Notes under the pieces: model-generated
What the model saw: the letters and a program-made list of their open reading frames with translations, nothing else
Told to the model about the DNA's origin: nothing
Databases searched by the model: none
Assembly: GCA_028015205.1 (NCBI GenBank)
Contig: CM051516.1
Coordinates: 50,472,230 to 50,536,229 of the forward strand
Direction of reading: 5' to 3'
DNA length: 64,000 bases
From: Mytilisepta virgata
Taxonomy: Eukaryota > Mollusca > Bivalvia > Mytilida > Mytilidae
Made by a program: the position numbers and the translations under genes
Part shown: piece by piece, positions 46,899 to 62,550 of the stretch
Position numbering within the stretch: position 1 is the stretch's first letter
Layout: each line of letters starts with the position of its first letter

Positions 46899-49165
46899 TA
46901 GCTCACCTGACCGTCGTCCGTCGTCGTCCGTTAACTTTTACAAAAATCTTCTCCTCTGAAACTACTCGGCCAAATTGAACCAAACTTGGCCACAAGCATC
47001 ATTAGGGTATCTAGTTTTAAAAATGTGTCCGATGACCCCGCCTGCCAACCAACATGGCCGACACGGCTAAAAATAGAACATACGGGTAAACTGCAGTTTT
47101 TGTCTTATATCTCAAAAACTAAAGCAATTAGAGCAAAACTGACTGGGGTAAAAATGTTCATCAGGTCAAGATCTACCTGTCATGAAATTTTCAGACGAAT
47201 CGGTCAACCCTTTGTTGGGTTATTGTCCCTGAATTGTTAATTTTAAGGAAATTTTGCAGTTTTAGGTTATTATCTTGAATATTATTATAGATAAAGACAA
47301 ATTGTAAACAGCAAAAATGTTCAACAAAGTAAGATCTACAAATAAGTCAACATGACCAAAATCATTGTAGTATTTTTTGCCCTTTAAAGACGGCATCCAG
47401 CGTAAACTTTCCTTTAAAGATCTTTTCCTCTCAAACCTTTGGGCCAATTGAGACCAAAATTTGGTGGAATGGTCATTGGGTGGCCACCTTCCAAAATTAT
47501 GTCTGGCATCCCCGACTTCCAACCAAGATGGCTGCTGTTACTAAAATAGAAAAAAGGGGGGTGACTTTCAAAAATCTTCTTATATGAAACTGCAAGTCCA
47601 TTTGGAACCAAAGTTGGCAGTAATAGTTCTTAGGAGGTTCTCTTTCAGAAATATGTTGAATGACGTGGACTGTTAACCAAGATGGCCGCCACAGCCGAAC
47701 TTATTTTAACATAGGGCTCTATGGGAAAATTCATTGAAAAATCTTCTTGTCTTAAACCACTTGACCAATTGGAACCAGACTTGGCAGCAATGGTCCTTAG
47801 ATGGTCCTCTTACAGAGGTGTGTCCGATGACCCGGACTGTAAACCAAGATGGCCGCCACAACCGAACTTAGTTTAACATAGGGCCCTATAGGAAAATTCA
47901 TTGAGAAATCTTCTTGTCTGAAACCACTTGACATATTGGAGCAGGACTTGGCAGCATTGGTCCTTAGGAGGTCCTTTTTCAGAAATGTGTCTGATTTCGT
48001 GGGTTGTGAACCAAGATGGCCGCCACAGCAGAACTTAGTTTAATATAGGACCCTATGAGAAATTCACTAAAAAATCTTCTCGTCTGAAACCACAGAGCCA
48101 ATTAGAATTGACTTGGAAGCGATGGTCCTAAGATGATCCTCTTTCAGAATTTTGCGCGATGACACAGACTGTCAACCAAGATGGCTGCCACACCCGAACT
48201 TAGTTTAACATAGGGCCCTATGGAAAAATTCATTGAAAAAGCTTCTTGTCTGAAACCACTTGACATATTGGAGCCAGACTTGGCGGCATTGGTCCTTAGG
48301 AGGTCCTTTTTCAGAAATATGTCTGATTTCGTGGACTGTGAACCAAGATGGCCACCACAGCAGAACTTAGTTTAACATAGGACCTTATTGGAAATTCTCT
48401 CAAAAATCTTCTCGTCTGAAACCACTGAGCCAATTAGAATTAGACTAGGTAGCAATGGTCCTTAGATGGTCCTCTTTCAGAATTTTGTGCGATGACCCGA
48501 ACTGTTAACCAAGATGGCCGCCACAACCGAACTTAGTTTAATACAGGGCCCTATAGGAAAATTCATTGAAAAATCTTCTTGTCTGAAACCACTTGACATA
48601 TTGGAGCAGGACTTGGCGGCATTGGTTCTTAGGAGGTGCTTTTTCAGAAATGTGATTTCGTGGACTGTGAACCAAGATGGCCGCTACAGCAGAACTTAGT
48701 TTAACATAGGACCCTATGGGAAATTCACTCAAAAATCTTCTCCTCTGAAACCACTAAGCCAATTAGAATTAGACTTGGTAGCAATGGTCCTTAGATGGTC
48801 CTTTTTCAGAATTTTGTGCGATGACACAGACTGTCAACCAAAATGGCCGCCACACCCGAACTTAGTTTAACATAGGGCCCTATGGAAAAATTCATTGAAA
48901 AATCTTCTTGTCTGAAACCACTTGACATATTGGAGCCAGACTTGGCAGCATTGGTCCTTAGGAGGTTGTCTTTCAGAAATTTGTCCGATCACCCGGATGG
49001 CTGCCACACCGAACTTTGTTAAATATTGGACCCTATAGGAAAATTCATTTAAAAATCTTGTCTGAAACCGCTTAGCCAGATTGACTGCAACACTTAAATT
49101 TTTAGGTCTGCTAAAGGTGAAAAGTTAAATCCAGGTGAGCGATACAGGCTCTTGAGAGCCTCTAG
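46899..49165 (+). mobile_element. Helentron-like element, family 1, copy D with long tandem array
   Basis: Starts TAGCTCACCTGACCGTCGTC and ends GGTGAGCGATACAGGCTCTT GAGAGCC TCTAG before TT. The first 500 bp match a sequence I know as abundant in mussel genomes (AAATCTTCTCCTCTGAAACT, AAGATCTACAAATAAGTCAA). After 47400 it becomes a 166-bp tandem array. No protein encoded; mobilisation would need an autonomous Rep-Helicase element elsewhere. Confidence 0.78.
47400..49060. repeat. Tandem array, about 166-bp unit, arranged as A/B dimers
   Basis: GATGGCCGCC-type motif recurs at 47681, 47848, 48015, 48180, 48347, 48513, 48676 and 48842. From 48015 on, two subtypes alternate. One has GATTTCGTGGACTGTGAACC before the motif; the other has GCGATGACACAGACTGTCAA. 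This gives a higher-order period of about 330 bp. Confidence 0.9.
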
Positions 49166-49710
49166 TTTGGTAAAAGTACCTATCAATCATATGTATTAAA
49201 GTAATCAACTGCGTACTGCGAAAATCAGTTAATTGCTTGGAACAATTGAATTTCTAACATTGAAATTCCGTCTTTGGTTAACATCCTGAAATATTAAGAC
49301 CTTTCATTGTTTTAAAAAAAACCTATCAATCATATGTACTGGGCATGATCAGTCGAAAAGCAATTGCTGGGAATAACTGCATTTTAAACATCGCAATTGT
49401 ATTTCATTAGTATATTCCCTGAAGAGCTCTAAGATCCTAAATTTATGAAAGAAGTTCTTACCAACTTGAAATAATAGGATTTTTTAATTTTAATAAATTT
49501 CATGGAAGACTTATTTAAGATTTTTAACTTTTGAGAAACTTATCTGTCAACCATTTAAGAAAATTTAATTAATACAAATGACTGTTTGTCATGGTTATAA
49601 TACATTCAAACTATGCTGCAACTCAGTTTTTGTATCTTTGATGCTCACTACATTTCTATCACATTTTCTCTATTAGTAAAGAAAAGGGCAGTAGACTTTG
49701 CGTTAATGTT

Positions 49711-50580
49711 TAGCTCACCGGACCCGAAGGGTCGGTTGAGCCATTGCCATAAATCTGCGTCCGTCGTCCATCCGTCCCTCCGTACGTTCACATTTCACAT
49801 TTTGAACTTCTTCTTGAGGACTGCTGAATGGATTGAAACGAAACATGGCACAAATATTCCTTACAAGGTGCTGACCAAGTGTTGTTACTTAGGTAATGAT
49901 CCGTCATCCAACATGGCTGCCAGCAGGGGACTTAGTTTAACATAGGATCCTATGGGAAATACATACAAAAATCTTCTTCTGGAGAACCGCTGAATCGATT
50001 GAAACCAAACATGGCATGAATATTCCTTATGAGGTGCTGACTAAGTGTTGTTACTTTGTTGCCGATCCATCATCCAAGGTGGCCGCCAGCGGGGTACTTA
50101 GTTTAACGTACGACCCTATGGGAAATACATACAACAACCTTCTAGACAACCGATGAATGGATTGAAACCAAACATGACATGAATGTTCCTTATGAGGTGC
50201 TGACCAAGTGTTGTTACTTTGTTGCCGATACACCATCCAAGGTGGCAACCAGCAAGGGACTTAGTTTAACATAGGACCCCATGGGAAATACATGCAAAAA
50301 TCTTCTAGAGAACCACTGAATGGATTGAAACCAAACGCGCATGCTTGAATGTTCCTAATGAGGTAAAAACACATGGTCAGATATGTTGTTACTTTGGTGC
50401 TGATCTGTCATCCAAGATGGCCACCAGCTGGGGACTTAGTTTAACATAGGAGTCCCTATGGGAATTACATTACTGTAATGGATTGAAACCAAACATGGCA
50501 TGGATGTTAATCTCAAGGTCATTTAGCAATGAACAAATGGAAATATCAGGAGAGCGATACAGGCTCCTGGGAGCCTCTGG
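49711..50580 (+). mobile_element. Helentron-like element, family 1, copy E
   Basis: Starts TAGCTCACCGGACCCGAAGG then GTCGGTTGAGCC (5' palindrome) and ends AGAGCGATACAGGCTCCTGGGAGCC TCTGG before TT. Contains four tandem units of about 165 bp (GGCCGCCAGC...GGACTTAGTTTAACATAGGA). A clean, probably relatively young copy. Confidence 0.78.
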
Positions 50581-53455
50581 TTCATTTATTCTGTGATTCT
50601 AGAGTCAATGCTGAAAACAACACTATTAGAACAACCATTAAATTGCAGTTCACAAGCTCCTCCTGCCTTACTAGAAAACACTAAAGGAACACATGTCAGA
50701 TTTCGTCTAGAACCGTTTTGCATTTATTGACTGAGGAAAATTTCGCCAAAAAAACACTATACCCTGTATTTGTTAACTATGCGGTAATTCGTCAACATAA
50801 ATGTATGATAAATATGCAAAAAGTTGGTATTTCCGGACTTCCTCGTCATTTCTTTTATACATTATATATTTAAGAGCTGGTTCAACCGTCAAAGTAATCT
50901 TAACCCGGACATTTAAAGTACTTATTCACTACAGCAAACAGAAGTGTATAAATTTAAAAACACCCTTTACATTTATTATATGACGCGACTACTTACGACA
51001 TTTTATGTCACATATGACCTTAAATGGAGAGCTAAGTAAACAAAGTTATCATAGTTGTAACTCTCACTACTTGTTAAATTAAAGAAAGATTACAATTTAT
51101 ACCTATAAGAAGGTACATCCCATATTTTGTCAGAAAAAGTTTTAACCATCCACACTCAAAAACTATTTCGTTGGGTCGATCATAGGACCGGGTTACAATT
51201 ATTGGTTGCACAGAAATGAAACATTATGAGGGATTTTTTCTCATTTTATTTTATGACTACAGTATTGGTGGGCCAACTGCTCCCCCCTCCCCTGAAATTC
51301 TATTTTTATCATTTTCTTTTAAGCACCTATTATATGTAACGATCTATGTGATGTTGTATATCCTCGAACCAAACAGATCCATGATATAAAAATGTAATAA
51401 TTTTACAATATGGGAATCCCGTTAAGCGAGTAACTTCATAAGTCTTATGATCCCATGCTGATCCTAAACCGATCATGGGCCCCGACTCCTCCTACGAAAG
51501 CTCGTTGGAGACGAATGAAATGAAAGGATTTATGAATGAAGAGCATTCAGTTTTCTCATATTTTTCTGTTTTGGAAAAAAGATACTCTGTCTTCATTTCC
51601 ACAAATTCGAGTTTTCGGACGAAATCAAGAAAAGACCAAAACAAGATGTGTTACCTTACAGTCGGTCTGCATTTCTGCATCAGCAAATGTGCTGGATCGA
51701 TCATAACTGGTCTTGACTAACTGTAATCTTGGTTTTGTTTAAAAACTCTGAGGCAAAAAATCAAAATAAAGAAAAAGACCTGAATGAAAGTTGGGTGTCC
51801 TAGGGTTTCCCATATTATTGCCTTTGGAACCTACAAAATATAACCCTTTCCATTCGGAGTCTTATTTCTTTTCACCGCAATTCGTCTGCTTTCGCTTGAC
51901 GAGAGTTAACATTTGTACATATTCTTACTCTGTAGACAGTTCTATTTGTCGGACTTAAAAACAAATCAGACATTAGAAGTGTTTAATGGACATCTGTTTC
52001 TATTTAATTTTTAATTGCATTGGAATTCTGGAACAGTTCGACAAAAGCTCATCAGATCATCATTATGTCGATCCGAACCAAACCGCGCGTAAATTGCCGG
52101 AATATTATTATTCTTTTGGGACAATTTGTAATCAAGAGTGGAAGAAGAATGAGAACGTTTGGAGTGTGTGATGAGTGAGAGATTGATGCAATTGGAAACT
52201 GTTATTTATTTATGCCCTGGTGCCACAATGCCCTTACAGGCTCGTGATTGAGAAAATAAAATATTTGTTAAAAACATATTTGTACCGACATATTCAGAAA
52301 GTCAGAGTAAGCCTATGAAAACTACAGTTCAGACAAAGCTAATATGCTGTGTTGTTACTTTGAACAGGTTATGTACTACCATAATTGTGGGAATAGAAGA
52401 CCGTTCCAGGACTTTAAGAGAGTTCTTCTAGCCGTTAATGTGATAAGGCACGTCATGTCTTCTTCGTTCTCGGACGAAGCCTAATAGTATAGGAGCGAAG
52501 TAAAGTTACGGATCCGCGGTTTCAAAAACGTAATTAAATGTTCTGTTGACAGAATCCACTGGCTTTAGTCCTTTCTGGTTAACACCCATTATGACAGATT
52601 ATCTGAATGCTAAAACCATGAAATTTCTATTTAGACTTTACGCTTTTGATTCAGATCGACATTAATTCTGAAAAATTTTCCTTGCCGTCGATTCGCGTTA
52701 AAGATCATGGGAAATCACTGATATCAGAATCATTAAATCATAATTGATCAAAGTGAAGCGGAATACATACCAGACAATTCTGACTACATTACCTATAAAT
52801 GAGAAAAATAATAGTACAACTGCAATAGCTATGTACAGGTAAATGCAATTAATCTGATTAAAATAAGATTTATATTGCTGTCAAGATATTTGTGACAGAT
52901 CGTCTTTCATCCATATATAACAGACAGATATCATTCCAGTATAAAGAACATCTAATAATAATAATTGATCTGTGTATTCTTAATTGGATACAGTGTTGGA
53001 ATGAACATAGAATTCTCTTCAAACAAACCACACATGGAGTTTTAACGAACACCACAACAAAAACATTAATAATTTCATTTTAAAAAATATATGATCAAAA
53101 TTCGTCCCGAGTTCTTGCAAAGGTTTTATGCACAATTTAATGATAATTTTAATATTGCAGACATACAAGTAAGAATTAAAAGACAATGGGGAAAAGGAAC
53201 CAGCTAAAGGGATAAGAATCCTTTTGTATCTTAGGGTCAGAATGTATGGAAATAATATTTGTTGTTATTTTAAAAGCCACCCTCTCTCTCTTTCAGAATC
53301 AAATGACCTTACCCTACCATGAATATAACGCCACACTTTGCCAAATGATTTATGTCTTACAAGCAGTTTTGCAAAACAAATTTCTTCTTAGGCCAGATAA
53401 AACTAGAAATTGTGTCCATAATACAGAATGTCCCGCATAAAATGTATGTAATCAC
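50581..53455. other. Gene-free stretch between the Helentron cluster and gene 3
   Basis: AT-rich. About 52200-52265 resembles a retroelement 3' end (GCCCTTACAGGCTCGTGATT then GAGAAAATAAAATATT). ORFs of 60-81 codons show no domain or splice support. Confidence 0.5.
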
Positions 53456-53850
53456 TAAAGGTATGAATGCTTAGTACTATCCAAAGCACATCCATTGATG
53501 AAGTTTCATTGATACACTATGCCTAGTTCCAAAGAAATGAACCTAAACACAAAACTTAACCAGTCACTCAAGCATAAAATGTAGGTCATAGTGACCCAAT
53601 CATTATATGAATGCTCATTACTACCCACGGCACACCCACTGATGAAGTTTCATTGATACACTATGCCTAGTTTCAAAGAAATGAACCTAAACACAAAACT
53701 TAACCAGTCACTCAAGCATAAAATGTAGGTCATAGTGACCCAATTATTATATGACTGCTCATTACTACCCAAGGCACACCCACTGATGAAGTTTCATTGA
53801 AACACTATGCCTAGTTCCATAGAAATGAACCGAAATTTACATGTAAATAT
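53456..53850. repeat. Tandem array, about 144-bp unit, nearly three copies
   Basis: TGATGAAGTTTCATTGATAC recurs at 53497, 53640 and (one change) 53784. Units share ACTATGCCTAGTTCC, AGTCACTCAAGCATAAAATG and GGTCATAGTGACCC. AGTCACTCAAGCAT also occurs in the 147-bp array at 3.1-4.5 kb, so the two are probably distantly related. No element ends recognised. Confidence 0.9.
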
Positions 53851-54230
53851 AAAACCTGAAAACTTATAACTTTTTTATTTATTTTGTATCAATAATATAA
53901 TAAAGATAATAATAACAAAATAATCGTAAAATTGGATGGTTGCCAAATAGAAATTATGACAAATGTACTTGAAAATACTAAAAACAAATTCAATTAGATG
54001 TTCTTGGTTTTACATGTACTTTGTTTTAATAACATGTACATGTATCAATAAACAAACAAGAGAGATCTATTTCATAACAATAAAATCGGTTGATCCAATG
54101 AACATTCCTTTACAGCTGGTCCCTTTAACTTTTCTTGAAGCTCATGACATGATATAAATGCAAGTTATCTACTAACAATTTAAAAATGCATGAATGGTTT
54201 CAGTACAGTAGAGATTATTTTTTATTAAGC

Positions 54231-59327
<5,097 letters not shown>

Positions 59328-59376
59328 TTTGGACAGTGTTTTTCAAAATATTTAACTTCAGTCTAAAACCACGAGC

Positions 59377-59383
59377 GATATAT
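59377..59383 (-). promoter_or_regulatory. TATA box of transgelin-like gene 3
   Basis: TATATAT on the minus strand about 50 bases upstream of the ATG at 59327. Transcription would be expected to start near 59350, giving a very short 5' UTR. Confidence 0.6.
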
Positions 59384-59528
59384 ACACTGGCGCGACACAA
59401 GGTGAATCACACACTATAATATCAAATCAATAACATAGTCACATGGTATAGAAACGAAATTTCATTAGACAAATCTTACTACTATAGTAAATATTGTTCA
59501 TTGACTTACGTAATCACACACCTATTTG

Positions 59529-59538
59529 CCAAATATGG
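59529..59538. promoter_or_regulatory. CArG box (SRF site) upstream of transgelin-like gene 3
   Basis: CCAAATATGG fits CC(A/T)6GG exactly and lies about 150 bp upstream of the TATA box. Vertebrate transgelin is controlled by SRF through CArG boxes; the same use here is inference. Confidence 0.5.
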
Positions 59539-59539
59539 A

Positions 59540-61241
59540 AATTTAAAACATTTTAAATTCACCTCCCAGTTCTTATTTATTTTGTTTACGTTATGTACAT
59601 AATTGAATATTTGACATACCTATTTGATTGCATGCAACTCGTGTACTAAATTTAATATATATTGTGGTTACCCAACCTATTAAACTTGAACCAAAATCAT
59701 CGATTCGCACGAGCTCAAATTGCAGTACGTAAACTTTCTTTGAATTTCAATGTATGTCAAAATTTTGGGATAGGAAACAGTCATTTTACTCTGAACTTGA
59801 TCTCAACAGTATGACATTTTTGTATCGTTTCGGGTGTTTCTAAATAAATTTGAAATTGAAGTTACTGTTAAACTGTGCGACTTTGGCAAGGTTTAAGCAC
59901 GTGGCTTTAATCATTTTGAACCATTTCAGCATTTTTAGTTTGTTGTGTTTCACACAAACACAAACATGGCACTGGGAGTTTACAGCAACGAGTAAATAAT
60001 AGTCTAGGTCACTAATATCAAGTGCTGTATTAGATCTACATTTAAAATTATACTTAAATAGATTTGTTCTTGAAAATAACGAAAAAACCAGAGAAAAAAA
60101 AACTAATATTTTCGTATATTAACTTTAACCAACCTTTAAAGTACAGAAATGGGTTGTCGTACGTACTATCTTCAACCCGGAGTATTTGCTTAAAATTTGT
60201 ACTTATCTAAATATGGGAACACTGAGTCAATCAATATAGAATTGAAACTGATATGAACAGACATATAAAAATAAATAAATAAATAAATTACTTAAGTAAT
60301 TAAGTGACCAATTAAGAAAAAGAAAATTATGCAATATAGTAATGAACTGGAATTTAAGAAACTTATCCGGAAATTTTGGTTCCCAACGTCATTGATGTAC
60401 CGGAAGACTTGAACACTTAATCACTCTTAATATTGGTCATAGTTTATGTAACGGGGTCGAGGTCTATTAAAATATGCTGTAATTTATACACCCGACCTGA
60501 TAAAAAAGGTATTGTCTGTTCATCGATTTTGTGATCATCACACATACTTTACGGTAGGTCAATTAAGGTCACCGTGGTTTACAGGGAATATAAAGGCGAC
60601 GAACCACAACGAGAAATTGGCCTTAAATTAAATGCCAGTAATTCTTTTACATTAATAAAAACATGTTAAAATATTACAAAAAGGGGCTTAACTCTATTAA
60701 AGGGCCCGTAATAAAAATACGTTAAAAACACATTTTAATTATATATTTGCTGCGTTCAAAAATATTTCAAAATAGGAAATAAAATATCTTCTAATTGGTT
60801 AACTTTTTTATTTTATGTTACATTTTTTTCTTTGCTGTGACGTCGTAAAGGGAAATTTGACTAATTTTGTTTTCTGTCAATTGGAAATAACCTCAATGCA
60901 TATACCATACGTAATATACGTCAATCTTTCATAATTTTGTTCTTCATGTCGTTGTGCATTTTTGTTTTCGTCAAACGTTCACATTTGAAACAGATAACTC
61001 AATATACTCAGCGCTATATCTTCTACTACAGTAATTTTTTCCGCTGCCCTTTATCTTATAATTATACTTCTAGAAAGAAACATTTCTATACTTGAAGGTC
61101 AAACAGTAAAGGTCAAGTAGTAGAGAAATGATAACAGCTATAGACGAGCTAGTGGCATTTACGAGGAAAGAATATGAAACATTTTTCTACAAATATTATG
61201 TACACCACCAAACACAAATAAATAAAAGAATCAGAAGAGAC
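59540..61241. other. Gene-free stretch upstream of gene 3
   Basis: AT-rich with an (AATA)n run near 60270-60287. A possible short first exon ATGGCACTGG at 59969 could not be supported further. Confidence 0.5.
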
Positions 61242-61297
61242 CATCCTCCCAAGTCAGGGTTTCTGAATTGGACCCAGAACCCTGACTTGAGAGGATG
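61242..61297. repeat. Hairpin-forming inverted repeat, 56 bp
   Basis: CATCCTCCCAAGTCAGGGTT pairs with AACCCTGACTTGAGAGGATG (one mismatch), with a short loop. Stem length is like that of a MITE remnant or a small-RNA precursor. Confidence 0.85.
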
Positions 61298-61747
61298 TAA
61301 GAGACTGACATAAAGACAGAAGTTATATTGAAAGGAAGATGGACTCTTATCTCGGAATGAAATGAAGAATGAAGAGATAAATGCTATCAACAAATAATAC
61401 ACAATAATCAACAACAAAATTAACAAACAATGTCGTAATTTGGTGTCAAGGAGTAGGGCCATGTCCCCAGATTTTTGTTAAATTCATGGGTCATTTCCAC
61501 AGAGTCGCCTAATGGATTTCAAAATCTATCAGTCGATAGCCTATCATATCTCCTCTTACGATACGCTTAAAATACCTACAGATACGCAATTAAAAATACA
61601 CTATATCTAAACATTGCATGCTTTTCAAGACAGTTTGAAATTAAATTTGCTATTTTTACGTAAAAACAGTTGTTCAACACACAGTGCCCAAGCAGACAAA
61701 AAATTTTAAAGGAGAAAACGTATCTGCTTGAACCAGAAATATATATT

Positions 61748-61808
61748 ATGTACGGTGTCCTTCCCATCATGATATATAATATATCATGATGGGAAGGACA
61801 CCGTACAT
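61748..61808. repeat. Perfect 61-bp palindrome
   Basis: Arms ATGTACGGTGTCCTTCCCAT + CATGATATAT are exactly inverse around a single central base (61778). Spacer-free palindromes of this size are unusual in an assembled genome. Confidence 0.97.
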
Positions 61809-62057
61809 GGCAAATCATATGCAGTTATATCAGAGGAATGGAGTCGCACAGTTTCAACGGTGTACGTATTTCCAAAAACATTTTTAAAAAAACCATTCTG
61901 ATTAAGCATGAATTATCCGCAAATTTCATCCACTGAGTTTCTGATCCAGTACAGGACTATAAGTAGTCCTGCTTTGTGGCCAACCCATAAGGATATGACA
62001 GTTTCAAGAGTTTTTTATTTTGTTATCTTGTCACAGTCAGTATAAATCCTACACAAC

Positions 62058-62550
62058 GTACAAGCGAATTGTTATGATACCATCAAAAACCATCGGACAT
62101 GGTCACAAAGCAAAGTTTTGCCAAATATGGTAAAAATTAGTAAATGTGTATATCTCGTGTGAATTAAACTTATCCTTCCAGAAGTAAAATTTTTTATCAA
62201 CAAACGAACACAATAAATTGTGTTGATGTTGAAAGCTTTTACTGATGAATAATATTAAAATTTCAAAACTTGTTATGATACATCATATACCGTCTGAAAT
62301 TTGTAAAATATGTGATGTATCATGACATTTTTTACGTGTTTGCTTTTTGCAAATATCCAAGCGTTAGTATTCAAAACTACTGATGTTTTGGAATAATTGT
62401 TAAAAGGTTTTACCTGGAATCTATGGATTATTGAAGAAAATTTGATAGACATGAGATATACACGGTGTTGATATTTACCAGATTTGGTAAAACCATGGTT
62501 TGTGACCATGTCCGATGATTTTTGATTATATCATGACAATTCGGCTGTAC
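62058..62550. mobile_element. Foldback element, about 493 bp, with nested palindrome
   Basis: The left arm with CATCGGACATGGTCACAAA is inverted in the right arm as TTTGTGACCATGTCCGATG. Pairing begins at GTAC...GAATTG and extends at least 90 bp imperfectly, including GTGTATATCTC. A second palindrome ATGATACATCA/TGATGTATCAT lies inside (about 62275-62325). No ORF. Confidence 0.78.

Noticed and set aside
51475..51720. 81-codon ORF with Ser-rich N-terminus
   Set aside because: No domain, no splice context and no homologue recognised; length is within chance expectation.
59969..59996. ATG in a good context followed by a GTAAAT donor, as a possible first exon of a plus-strand gene
   Set aside because: Eight codons only and no following exon could be identified in the window.
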